The notes beneath the pieces were generated by a model. That model was not told where the DNA came from and did not search any database. It worked only from the letters and a program-made list of their open reading frames with translations. A stretch of DNA of 64,000 bases from contig CM037846.1 in the NCBI GenBank assembly GCA_021234535.1, positions 13,780,705-13,844,704 on the forward strand, read 5' to 3'. Position numbers and translations under genes: made by a program. Shown one piece after another: positions 12,062 to 53,292 of the stretch. How positions within the stretch are numbered: position 1 is the stretch's first letter; each line of letters begins with the position of its first letter. Origin of the DNA: Stichopus chloronotus (Eukaryota; Echinodermata; Holothuroidea; Aspidochirotida; Stichopodidae).

Positions 12062-13499
12062 GTAAGCGTCGGTGCTTCGTACATGCACTTTTTGTGCCCG
12101 TAATGGATTCGCTTAGGTAGTGGTGCATATGGCCTAGGATCAGCGCCACAATTCCTCCCTTAGATCAGCAAAAGCCTTCGAGAGAGCTCGTTGATGGGCC
12201 GGCCCTAGTTCGAGGCCAGAAGTGGGCTAGTTGACTTGCAATTGAGGGCTCCCGTCATTGCGACGGGTCGATTAGCTTCGACCGGTGTGAGTTGACGTCC
12301 ATCTTTCAGTACAACCGTAGCCTCAAATGAGGCGTGTCTCTCTTGCTAAAATTATTTGTTTTAAGATTACCTGATGTAAACGAACAAGGAGAGGTAAAAG
12401 AAAAAATCAGATTGTGCAGTTGCCTACATTCAGACAAACGAATGACTTGCAGTCATATGTACTTTCATTTCGATATCACTATTTTACAAAAAGATAGCTC
12501 AAATAGGATAGTCACTATGCTCTGGGAAAACACAAATCTGGTAGAACGTCCCATCGATTCTCCGATTACAGAAGAATAGTCTTTTTTATCCAAAGCATGA
12601 TTCCGATTAGGTTGGATTCCAGACGATCGAGCATGTCTTTCAGTGATAGCCTTTATGTCTCTCTGCACAGTCTAAGACATTGGGCTATGTTTATGAAAAA
12701 CAGCGTGGTGGGTATGTAGCACATTTTTAAGGAAATGGTAGGCATTTTGGAACTCATTGACGTGACCGATTGCGAGGTGACGATATGTTGTAATAAGCAA
12801 TAAAAATACCTTTGATTGTCAACTTGGTTTAGCGATCAGGAAATCAGTCTGACATACAGTAAGTCTGGTTTACAAGTGCAAGGGGGTTTACTTAACGAGA
12901 CTAAAATCTCATCTAAGCTTAACGCTACACGAGCATTAATCTTGTCATGTTCTTACTCAAGCCTAAGCTATGCATCATGGTAGGTTGTAATGAGCAGTAA
13001 AAAGTTGTAGAACTGTCAGATGACCCTTGGTTGTTAAAGGGTAGGCCTAAAGCGATCAGGAAACCAGAGGTCCAATATGTCTGGTTTATAAGTTGCTGAT
13101 GTAGGGAGACTACGATCTCATCGATATCTAAGTTTAGCCCGACACGGGTATTATATCACCGCCATTCGATCTCCTCATGCTCTTACTCAAGTCTAAGCTA
13201 TGCATGATTAATGCAAACCTGCACCAAGACAAAGAGCATTCACAATGCGAACGAAAGATTTATCTCGTATTTTATTTTAAGTTTATTGAACACTGAGGCT
13301 TCTCTACTGCTACCCGATGAACACAGGCTGGCAGAGCTGTTTTATTTACATTACCTGAGCTGATGAACGGGGAGCTCTAGCCTTTGATGACCCCAGTGAT
13401 CCCACCAGACGGTTTAATTGCATGACTAAGCTACAATAGCTGGTTAGTCCTGTTGGGGAACTGTGTGACGCGTATTGCGTATACGACTTGTTTTCCTAG
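12062..13499 (+). other. Putative intron 1 of the NAT-like gene
   Basis: Runs from the GTAAGC donor to the pyrimidine-rich acceptor at 13498-13499. It contains a diverged tandem duplication with a period of about 220 bp (12780-13210). No other coding segment is evident. Confidence 0.4.
12780..13210 (+). repeat. Diverged tandem duplication, period about 220 bp
   Basis: Two copies share blocks in the same order: TTGTAATAAGCA or TTGTAATGAGCA, AGCGATCAGG (12831 and 13051), GTCTGGTTTA, and TCTTACTCAAGCCTAAGCTA or its one-base variant (12951 and 13181). Spacing drifts from about 198 to 230 bp because of indels. Confidence 0.75.
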
Positions 13500-13527
13500 A
13501 ACATATTTTGTACTGTACAGACTGACG

Positions 13528-17752
<4,225 letters not shown>

Positions 17753-18458
17753 TTAATCTCAAATTCAGCTAATTTGTCAAAACCCAAAACCCAAGTCGAC
17801 AACATCCAGGTTTCAGTTACTGAGTGTCTATGCCATCACGATTTGACGGTTTCCAGCGGTTTCAACCAGTTGTCACTGTAACCATTGGAATATGTCCTGT
17901 GGGAAGGATCCTTTTTTCAAATTTGTTCACTGTGAATGTGTTTTTATGATTCTATCAAGTTGGAATACTTTTTTCCTGCTTTGATGACGATGGGAGGGTT
18001 AGCTGGGGTTTAAGGGAACAACGTTATTTGTCACAGATGAGGTTTACATCTGACTAACAATTAATTACTGAAGCTACTGTAGTTCGGGATGAAATACCAA
18101 GCAAAAAATAATTTTCTTACCTGATCTCACTAGCTTATATTTGAAATACACTCACTGAACCCTTAAACAAATGAAATTGTCGGTTTCAAGGTGGCCTCAT
18201 CGAATTGTCCAGCTGTTGACAGACAGAAGTTGTGCACATAAACTATATTGTGAGAAGTATGTGGAATTTGCTTCTACATTGCGCTGATCGTCATTTCATT
18301 TGTATCCAGTACAAACATGAAATTTATAAAGAGTGGTTCTTAAGGCTAAAACCAATTGTCGTATATTTAAGTTGTATGACTACTCTATCTTTGTCTTTTT
18401 GTAATGCAAAGTTGCACCAGACAAGTTCTGCATACATTACTTGCGGTAGTGGTGTAGT

Positions 18459-18464
18459 AATAAA
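18459..18464 (+). terminator. Candidate poly(A) signal AATAAA, NAT-like gene
   Basis: First AATAAA after the stop codon, giving a 3' UTR of about 0.7 kb. A TATATTGTAT-type T/G-rich stretch lies about 50 bases downstream. A second AATAAA at 18638-18643 is an alternative. Confidence 0.45.
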
Positions 18465-20789
18465 GGCATTGTCCTTAGCATCTCTGTAATAACTACACAA
18501 CATAACTGAGCTAAATTATGTATATTGTATAATGCACTTTATTCAGTACTTTTGACATGCGGCAATATAAGATTATACTTTTATCTTTACAAATACAAGC
18601 ATTCAGTTTTTGAGTACCTGGTAATCTCAGATTTCTTAATAAAAACAATGCCATGTGGTTTTGAATGAATTACACCTTCATAATGTATGGTTGTGTTTGA
18701 AAAGCATACATCCTTTGATTTGGTAGGCTTCAGCATTAAATTCTTTATCGTTAATCTTGCAACAATAGCGGCAACAGAACATAGATAATTTAATTGATGA
18801 GTGCTAAAAGAGAGTTTTTGGAAATTTGTGCATGGCTCATCAGTAAAATATATTGTCTGACGGAAATGCTTGAATATGGTATAATTTGTTAATGTAAAAA
18901 AAGTAAATTAAAAAACGAATATTGGACCCCTTAAAGCACCAACCTTTATTTCAGATATTTCTGACAACCCTTTTCAAACTCCCGGTATTGACAACTTGAA
19001 ATTGTACGTAGCAATGAATATGCCAAGTTTCATTGGTAAACTGTGAAAGAACACCGGGTCCCACTCATTGATTTGACCAGACCGTGTTAAACACACTCGA
19101 AAAGTCCAGATAGAAGCCTTTTGTTACTGTCGTTTATTCACGATTAAGAATGAGACACACTATGTCATTAATTTATGAAAGAAGAACAGTATCAAAACAA
19201 AATATATCCTTTCTCATACTCTCACTGGCACTGATATCCAAATCAATTTGCTATATAGCAAATGAAAGTAGATTATTTAAAGGAAGTTTAGTCATATCAT
19301 TAAATGCTATGCTTGCTAGATCTATTGATTGGAAATCATTCACATTATTTGGATCAATCATAATTTCTTGTTCTTTACAGGAATCGTCCTAACAGTTTTA
19401 CAAACATGGAGTGTTGTATAACGCTAGTTTGATATTTCATTAATGCTAGTTGCATAAAGATGGACTTTTTCGTTTGAAAAAGATTTAAAAACCCATCAAA
19501 GAATATTATGGGAATTATATGCTACTGTTTTACCTGACTTCAACGTTTTGCTGCAAAGCTGACATCAGATACAATCATCATTGGATTCACGTAAGCTTAG
19601 TAGAATGTTCTTACCGCATGCTAAACATGATTCCTTGATTCTTTTCCAAATTCTGCATTTATGGACTGAATAATTTTCTGAAACAAATGAGAATTGTCCT
19701 TAATATGTCCAAACTATTAAGTACGAATGTCACGTACATATGTATTATTTCTTGACTGTATCTTGTTTCTTATACTTTAGTTTCCGTCCGCAATGGGTTT
19801 TAGTCTATCGTTTTCCAGCTCTTTAATTCGATCATCCGAAGGTTGTCGCCTCATCTTTTCTGTTGGTCTCCGTAATTCCCTGTCGCTTGAATAGTACACA
19901 CATGTCCCTTAAAAATCAATAACGCCTGTTTTTACGTCAGTATGGCCGTTTTGTCTCGCCACAACTACCTACAAAGACATGTCAGTTTGTGGTTTTGAAA
20001 TTTTTTTTCCCTTGGTTTAATATTTTCCATGAACAGATTATTTTGAAAAGAAGGTAGGTACAGAATTTCAATATTTTTAAAGCCCAAGAAAACGTGATCT
20101 TGCTCTGGTAGCAAGAATTTCAATATCTGGTGTGGGATTCGCTGAACCTCTCCTTAGCAAGAGGACCAGTCCTTGAAAATATCAGAGATGAGTTCTCCTA
20201 TGGTTTGCAGGATGCTGTCTGCCTAATCATACAATAATTACTATTTATTATTAGCAACTGCGTTGCATAGTTTCAGGTTCAATTACTGTTGGCTTACGAC
20301 TAACGTCTTTGATACTGTTTGTGAATGTGAGTTGGCAAATTCTGTGATTTAAAATTAACGGTACCAAAGGGCAACTCGTTTATAGGACCAAATTCCAAAG
20401 TCTACGATAATCAACACACACGCAACGCAGTCAATGGTGTTTTCTTGTCAGGGATGCATCCGCTGTAAAAAAAAAAAAAAAAGCTTGTGATATATATCCA
20501 TAGATCGCACACACACTGTTTAATTATATCTTACTGAAATAGATCGTTTAGTTGTTGCCAAAGGTTGTTTTAAATATACACTCCAAGAACAGTGAGGCTC
20601 TATCGTACACCTCATCTTTACTTGCTGTTGTGTGCGTGCTAATCCGTATCTGAAGCCAATATGGGTAGACTATGTAAGCATCATCAAAAACATTTTGTTG
20701 TTCATATAGCATCAGACGAATGTACAGCAGGTTGGATTTACTTCGTATGGTTGGTATGGTTGGCCGTAGAGGACAAGAATCAGCAATTA

Positions 20790-21049
20790 ATGGTACAATT
20801 AATCTCATTTAATGGTAATATTAAATCGATTTAATGGTACCATTAAATCAAATGGTACCATATATTCCAGCCAATCAAAATGCTCCATTGCTATCAATTT
20901 TATGGTACCATTAATGCGTTTTAATGGTACCATACAGTCGATTTAATGGTACCATAAATTATGATGGAATGGTACCATAAATTAAAATGTAATTAATGGT
21001 GCCATTAAATCGATTTAATGGTACCATTAAATTGAATTAATGGTACCAT
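20790..21049. repeat. 22-bp palindromic tandem array with an ATGGTACCAT core
   Basis: The perfect 10-bp palindrome ATGGTACCAT occurs eight times (starts 20834, 20852, 20902, 20924, 20946, 20969, 21018, 21040). Degenerate copies lie at 20790, 20812 and 20996. Most starts are 22-23 bases apart. The linker TAAATCGATTTA, where intact, is also palindromic, so the array reads almost the same on both strands. Confidence 0.92.
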
Positions 21050-21137
21050 CAATTAATTTGTTGAACCATATAATCAACTACAATGTGCCATTCAAAAGAG
21101 TTAAATTCGACCAATGATAGCTCGACTTTCAAACTGG

Positions 21138-21231
21138 TATCTGCCCACAAATATGCAACATCCGCCAACAAATAATCGGCATCCGCCAACAAATGTGCGA
21201 CATCCCCCAACAAATAATTCGCATCCTGCGG
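21138..21231. repeat. 21-bp tandem repeat, about 4 copies
   Basis: Units at 21138, 21159, 21180 and 21201 share the pattern CATCCGCCAACAAATAAT with the last bases varying. A truncated CATCCTGCGG at 21222 ends the array. It lies 90 bases after the palindrome array and has a quite different composition. Confidence 0.8.
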
Positions 21232-23615
21232 TCCCGCCCGTTCTAATGTAAATTAGTGCATGTTGTATTACGCATGATACTGCTAGTATGATACCGCTAG
21301 GTACAAGTATAACATCGAGTAACTAATAGTCATAGACTTACTCAAGTTTCTGATATTACTATTACTGTAAGCCTAGCCTAGTAATAATTAATATGGACGA
21401 CCTGCCAAGCATCTTGGCTGTTCAGCATGGAAAAAACTCATTGACGACGCTCGTACTGCAAGTGGGCCTACTGAAGGAAACAGTGATGCTCACGTTCAAC
21501 GTCGTGAGCTAGGAAACACTGCCTGGTAGTCTCAGTAATATATAAGCGCTAATATATATATAGTGAGGGGGAAGGGATTCTTGGCTGAACTCAGCCTATT
21601 CTGAGGCCTATTCTGAGACCTTAATTAATAGTTCCCGGCATAGTATATAGAAGTGCCCGATTTAAAGCATTACATATTAATCTTAATATTAATGTTACCA
21701 CCATCTTACAATAATAGAACGCACTAATGCGTGGAGTTACAGTTTTTACGGACGTACTGTAACTGCATTGCAAAACCCTGTAACAGAAGATTCATTGTGA
21801 CATCCTATCCAACAATACCAATTGCCAATGCTGAAACCTGTAAGCCTCGGGAAAGAGTTTTCTGATGCATCTGTCTTGATTTAACAAGAACAATTTCCTA
21901 CGTTATACTAGTAATGGTTCTGTTAACGGTGTAACCCATACAAAACCGGCCAAATGTTGGGACATCCTCAACATTACACCTAGAGGATGGCACTCCACAG
22001 CGAATTTTTTTTTCTTGCGTAACACTTGGAATGGAAATGGATTTTCGGTTATTCTCAACAGTGGGACTGGCATTTTTTTTCAATCATGCAAGTTCCATGG
22101 TGTGTCCAGGCTACCGTGGGATATTGCACTCCAAACAAGGTCTTTTGAGGTCTCATGTAACTTACTGGAATCTTACAAAAGCGACCTAGAAGCTGTTAAG
22201 GTAGCCCAGGTCTTGCCGATTCTACCTGCAGAATTTCATACCCCATCTCTTATAAATTCTACAGAGGTACGGTATAGATCAAATTTACCGGCATTTGCTA
22301 AATCTACTCTTAATCTTGTTTAGTTCACCTGGATCACTCTTATTATTAACCTCAAAATTTACCGAGCAAGTTTCTGATATATTTGTTTAATGATAAGCTC
22401 TAACTTTACTTTTTATCACTAAAAATTATATTTTACACGCACGGTAAGGGCTGCCATTTTCCCTATTTACAAAAACGAGGACGCTTCCAAAGTGACGTCA
22501 TCGAGCCACATCAACAGTTTTAGTATGCTCCATCAGCAAACTCAACCCTTTGCATTGTGCACAGTTACTCGCAGAGCAGGGTCAGAAGAAAGTGGGAGAT
22601 GTCGATGTGTCAGGCTTTTCTTTTCCAGTAAGTACAAGAGTGTCAGGAAGGATGGTGCAAGAAGAGCAACACGATATGGCGTTATTCCTAACCCGAAACG
22701 ATTTCTTCGAAAAATGGCTGCACAACATATGTAAGCTGAAATTTGGCTCATTGTCATGATGTGAACCTTAGAATACAGTCTAAAGTTACCTGGAACTTAA
22801 TTGAAGTTTAGGTGCACTGGTTCCTGTAACTGCTATGCCTCTCAGTTTTCTGGAACTACAGACTTCATTTAGTTAGAAATTACTTTAACATTGTGACAAT
22901 TTCTTTGTGAATTTTGTTTGACTAACTGTATTGGGGTACTGTAACAATGTAATGTAGATATATATATATATATAGAATTAGACTGAACTTGGGGGAATAT
23001 ATGCACATGAATCATGTTTTTTGACGTACGAAAGCCTGAATGTTACCAATCACAATCACAAATATAGGTGATATAGGCTCTTTGAAAGTTTGAACACCTT
23101 TACAGAAGACTTTTGTGATCTTTAAATGATTTTATTAAGTTTAAAGTGCATTCACGTATACGCAGAAAGCATTAATCCAGCTTTCAACGTATCAGAAGCG
23201 AGCCTTGAACTGCTACACAAACAGCTCCAAATTATTTCTTAAAGGGAAAGGGCTGCATGGATGTGTGCCACCAGATCCACCACCTCTCTCCTAGCCTTCA
23301 TATGTTACTAATTATCAACTACACGTTGACAGTTGATCAAACTATAAGAATGGATGAGTAAAGAGCGACCTCACATCGATTGAATGAGCCACTACATTCC
23401 CCATGGTTGTCGAATGAGACAACCTTATGAAGCTATAAACTGACACAAATCTTCTTTTATTCCCCAGTGCATTAAACTAAAAGATTGTTTTAATCGATAA
23501 TCTTTTTTACGTTATTGCATTTCAGATACTTGGAACATAAGTAATTGCATTTCAGAATTCAACAAAGGAGCAAAAGTTAGTGGTATGAAGTGAGACAGTT
23601 TATGATAATTGTCCA

Positions 23616-23672
23616 AATTATTATTGATATTATTATCATTGTCATTATTAATATTATCATTATTATTATTAA
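23616..23672. repeat. ATT-rich microsatellite
   Basis: Imperfect TTA/ATT/ATC trinucleotide run. No gene overlaps it. Confidence 0.8.
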
Positions 23673-26600
23673 CTAAATCTTACTGCATGTAAATAAATTG
23701 GTAATATTTGTATTTTATTATCTTATTGGAAGCATTGAATTTCTTTTTCAGACCGAATGAAGTTGAACGTGATTCTGGCATGGCCTTAAAATGTTCTATT
23801 TGACGTTCTGTGTATATCCTTTCGTGGGGTCTACTTTTTCGGGGTGTCCGTTTGTAAAATTAAAGGATTGATTGTACTGATGTCAAGTCAGTTGGCACTT
23901 GCAAATATGTTTCGGAACACCTGGATGCCCGCGAATACGCATAATTATTATAATTTCTGATATTACTGATATATTCCATTCTGCTCATTTTGTTCCTTTA
24001 TATAACCAAAGTAGCACGGTGTAGTGTAGGTTAAGCCGATCAGATCATCTCTGATGACAACGTTATCCTCCTGTGACTATTGGCTCATGAACTCAACAGG
24101 GCTCTGTGATTACACACACTACTCAAAATCCAAATGCCTAGTAGTGGGCAAGCCGTTTATGGAAAATCCTGTCAGGTGGCAGTTTTGCTTTGAATTACAC
24201 GGTACCTGCAGCAGGTGTATAAAATTTCACCGCTTAATTCCGGGTGAGCAATCTCTAACGGAAACTGTATAGTACGTCCAATGAAGATCCCAACTATTTC
24301 TTTTTTGTTTACTAAGGCATTTTCCTGTTGTTCATGCAACTATGTTCATGAAACTATCTAAGCGGAGCACTACCTTCACTTGGCACCTACCTCACAGAAA
24401 AGGTAAAAGATATTCATGACGTTACTCGTACGTTAAAATGGGATTCACTTCAACCTCACTCTTCTTTTTTTCTACTGAGGTTCAACTTGTTGCAAATTTT
24501 CATGGCCTCAGGTCAGTTTTAACACCTAATGCTGTGATAATCCACATGGTCAATTAAACATCTTTCTCGTAAAGTAATTTAGGTGTGACAAGCCAATGTC
24601 TAGGTTTTCTTGAGCTGCCTGGCAAGGGGTATTAGGTGTCATGTCCATAGGTAATACGTGTGTAATCGGGCATGAAAGAGGGTCTGTTGAACAATTTAGC
24701 ACAATCGTAACGTCATGTTGACAAACACGTCTCCCGGGCTGCATGAAATGTCACTTCCTGTCACTTCTCTTTGGCCTTGTGAATTTCCGTAAAGTATTCA
24801 TCATTTCAGAACTCAGCTTTGGGAATTTACAATTCGACTACACAATTCTGATCTTATTTTTTCTTCGCTATTTGTTTTGAAGTTAATTATTTTCAAGGGG
24901 AACTGCCACCTTGCAGCAACCCCCCCCCCCCCCCGTCCTTCTAATAGCCACACAAGCATACCAGTTGGGGAAAGGGGTTACAATAAAGTCTGGTACTTTC
25001 GTCCTTCTCACTTGCAATACTCGTTCGTTTACAGTCATAAACAAAGTCACTCATAGTTGCTATTACTTTAACTCACTATGGACTATAAAAACCTAAAAAG
25101 TCATTCTCCTGTTAAAAAATAAACTTAAGCTACTTCATCTTCATCTTACAGCTCAGGATGTAAAACGTTTCATATCTGCCTTTGACTTCGGAAAATTTTT
25201 ACACCTGATAACGTAACGTACTCATGATGAAATACCCATTTACAGCAATCAGTCCCTTGATATCAACATAAACAGAGAGATATTGCACTATACTGACAGC
25301 AACCTTGCCTTTAATATTAAGATAATTATGGTACTAAGGTTATTATTATTATGTTGTGTGAAAGGCATTAGTTGAAATGTGGACCAATAAAATACGCGAC
25401 AAGATCTCAGTTAACGAGTGATGTTACAGCCGATAATGCCAAAAGTAACCAATAATAAAAAAAAAGAAGAAAAACGACCGATAATGTAAAAATACCGATA
25501 ATGTAAAAGTAACTGATGAAAATCGGCCTCAGGACTTTTTTTAAAGTTGACTTTAATTATTTTTGTTACATCGCATTCTTTAGATGAGACATTTTAGACA
25601 TTAGATGTTGTTTTCGTACTATTTTTTATTATATTTTTATTCAAAATTGATCGATTGACTTAAACCTATTTATTTTTGAAGCAAGTGCTCATTCATACAG
25701 GAAGATCATATCGATGTGTTGCAGCCTGGTGGGATGTGTGTCTGTTAAGAGGAAGAGTAGGCTTCAGTAGCATACAAGGCAGTGCTTTGACAGAATACGA
25801 GGTGTTTCGCAATCGACTGGAGAGAGTTTTCGGACGCACGTGATTCTCTCGTAAATATGAGACGATGCCGGCACTGTAGACCACTTGCGTATGAGGCCCG
25901 TGTTGAGAATATGTTGACTGGATGCAAATACGTTGACTTCGTTGCATACGAATATACATTGGTGATAAATCTCTGCTATTTATCACAGATCCGGTGGCAA
26001 TTTGTCATTATATTTTGCATTTATTCTCAATCTTCCCGTCGTTTCTGTTTTTCATTTTATGTATGAAAGCTTCTTCAAGGTGTTAGAATTCTAAATTACA
26101 GATCTTGGTGTGTGTAGTAGATTATCACTGTACGGCAATCAGTCCAAACGACTGAACCATACAGACTTCGTAACTCTAATGTTATTCATCCTAACTCAAT
26201 CACTTCTTGTATATATCTCTCACTTGCTTTATACTCCTCATATTGAATAGACGTGCATATCACCCAGCAACCTCAAGTGTCATTGTGTTTTCTTTGTAGC
26301 TCTGCTGTAACGATTCACCACAGGTTGGAGGTCGTGAAAAGGAAATGCTGCCGTGACAGATACACTAACCAACTGTCCACACGGGAAGCTTTAAAGGGAG
26401 ATAAGGCGTTTAGTATACACCAGCATGTCATACAAAATAGCTTTCCTCAGTGTTAAACCATTCAGTTTCATTAATTGCATACGCAATAGAATCCTCATAA
26501 TTAGTGTAAGTTCTAAAATGAAAATCCAATACTTATGAAAACTGTCAAAATACTGTTGATTTTGACCGAGAATTAAATATATGGCTACAAATGTGAAAAA

Positions 26601-28156
26601 AAGTGTCTGGTCAAAAATTTTCAAACACCGACCCGATTGAATCGTAAATTAACTTATTTCAAAATAAGTGCTCTTCTGAGAGTGCAACAAGGGGATTCTC
26701 TTCATGTGACCATTTCTCATTAGTTTGTGAAGCAAACTTTGCAGGTTATAGAAACAAGGTGAAGTTAACAAAACAACTAAATGTGCCTCTTGAGGCTATT
26801 TCCTTGTCGAGGCATAGATTGTACTGCTCTGAATGGCTCATTGTACTCTCCATGACGTCATGGACAGTACCTAGGCACGCTTCTCATTTGCGAGAGGCAG
26901 TTCTTTCGTTCAGTGTTTCTTTATTCGCACTCACTGATTTGCTCTACAATTGAGCTCATTACGTTGAGCAGATAATGCAGAAGAGAACGAGATTTCTTGG
27001 TAAATTTTGGTTGAGATATGGATATATCAGTCCGGGTTGTATTTTGGCAACTTTGTATTTTATTGTTTCGCAATGTAAGACTTGAGTAAGGCAAACTCCC
27101 AAAGGTATATTGTCCATGCAAGCGTGGCAATCATTCCGACGGTGTATCACATACCTCTGTACATTGCAGTCCCTCCTCCGCAGAGACAGTACAGATGCTC
27201 TCAAGTAAACAACACACTGACATTTGACAGTACCATGATACGGAGCCTGTTTACCAGGGAACTAAGAAAGAGTAGACGGGACATTCCAAAAAAAAAAGAA
27301 CCATCTGGACAAAATGACAATTTGTGTAGATGACGACTTACGTAAAGTCTTCAACATGACAAGAATCTGCCGATTTGATTAATCATTTTGTTACAATTTT
27401 GTTACAATATCTCACCAAAGGGACAAAACTGGAAAAAGTGTCATTTTGCAGATAAAAAACTCAAAAAAAAAAGAAGAAAAATGTGGGCCAGGAGTAATCA
27501 TGGACAGTAGGTGTTTGCGATATATTCGTAACCACATTTTCTAGCTTTATAATTGGTATTTTGTACAATTTCCAGTGCAAAGTCACTACTTTGTCACCAC
27601 TTTTATTTTTATTTTTTTGAGCAGTGCTAGTTCTATACGTTGACCTACAATCCTAATCACAGACACCGGTGAGAATTTATGGGAACTAACTGAAGATTAA
27701 TTATGCGTTCATCACTTCCAGTATTTCTCGACACTTTTTTCTGTTGACTCCAACAAAATTACTAATATAACCAGGCATTTACGTGTGTGTCCAAGCCGGA
27801 TACTCATCATAAATACGGCTTCCTGTTTCTCAGGCCACAACCGTGAATAGCCCATATGCCTGCAGACATAGAGCCTCATTAACTGTCATAGCAATATATC
27901 CGCTCGTGTTTCGAATAGCAAGGTACGCAGACAAGTCACCTTTGCCTTATAAAAATGAGTCCATTATAACACCTGGTTAAACCGTAGTCTACAACACGAA
28001 ATCAGCACCTTCTTTTTGTATTTTTTTTTAGCAGAGTTGATTTAATTATGCACGTCTTGCGCATGTGTAAGACGACAGATAGAAATATACACGTTTGCTG
28101 GTATCAGGAGGACTGTTTCATTCGTCGATAAGCGTTCGTGTTGCTGGGCTCAGACC

Positions 28157-52883
<24,727 letters not shown>

Positions 52884-53286
52884 GAGGAAAAATAAGCAGG
52901 AATCAGTCTGATTCTTAACATCCTCAAAGTCGTCCTCATCACGACTTAAGATTGATAATGGCAGAATTGTGAAGATATGAGTGACACCGGAGAAGGGATC
53001 AGACAATTTGCGAGTCAAATGACAAATATGAAAAAAAAAACTTCCAAATGATGCTGGCTATGATATTTGTGATCGTTATCCAGTACACTTCCCTACACTT
53101 GTTATTGTGAGCCCCCCAAAAAAGAAAAAAACCGTCTGTTCTCTTCATATTGAAAAAAAAAAATGTTTCCAAACGTATCTCCACTTTGTCATTTATAAGT
53201 GAATTTACAGTCACGTTACACACACAGTTGATGGTTTAGATTGTAAGCATTTTAACTTTAGATTGCAGGCATTTTAAGTTTCACTA

Positions 53287-53292
53287 AATAAA
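53287..53292 (+). terminator. Candidate poly(A) signal AATAAA, sulfotransferase gene
   Basis: First AATAAA after the stop, giving a 3' UTR of about 0.4 kb. It follows a 22-bp imperfect duplication (53236-53280). Alternatives are 53491-53496 and 54033-54038; the last is followed by GAGTGTCTGGT, a good downstream element. Confidence 0.4.

Larger units (their letters stand above)
17753..28156. other. Intergenic region between the NAT-like and sulfotransferase genes
   Basis: About 10.4 kb without a recognised gene. It opens with the NAT-like 3' UTR and contains the 22-bp palindrome array and the 21-bp tandem repeat. Two short open, exon-like pieces (to 22627 with a GTAAGT donor, and 25701-25843) match no family I can name. 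Confidence 0.5.

Noticed and set aside
20790..21049. Palindrome array as a CRISPR
   Set aside because: Unit and linker both repeat, the linkers are not unique spacers, and the DNA is clearly eukaryotic.
21898..22757. Minus-strand pieces with CSHF and RCGVPSSRC, considered as a THAP-type zinc finger
   Set aside because: Cysteine/histidine spacing does not fit (C-x-H rather than C-x2-H) and the pieces are in different frames with stops between.
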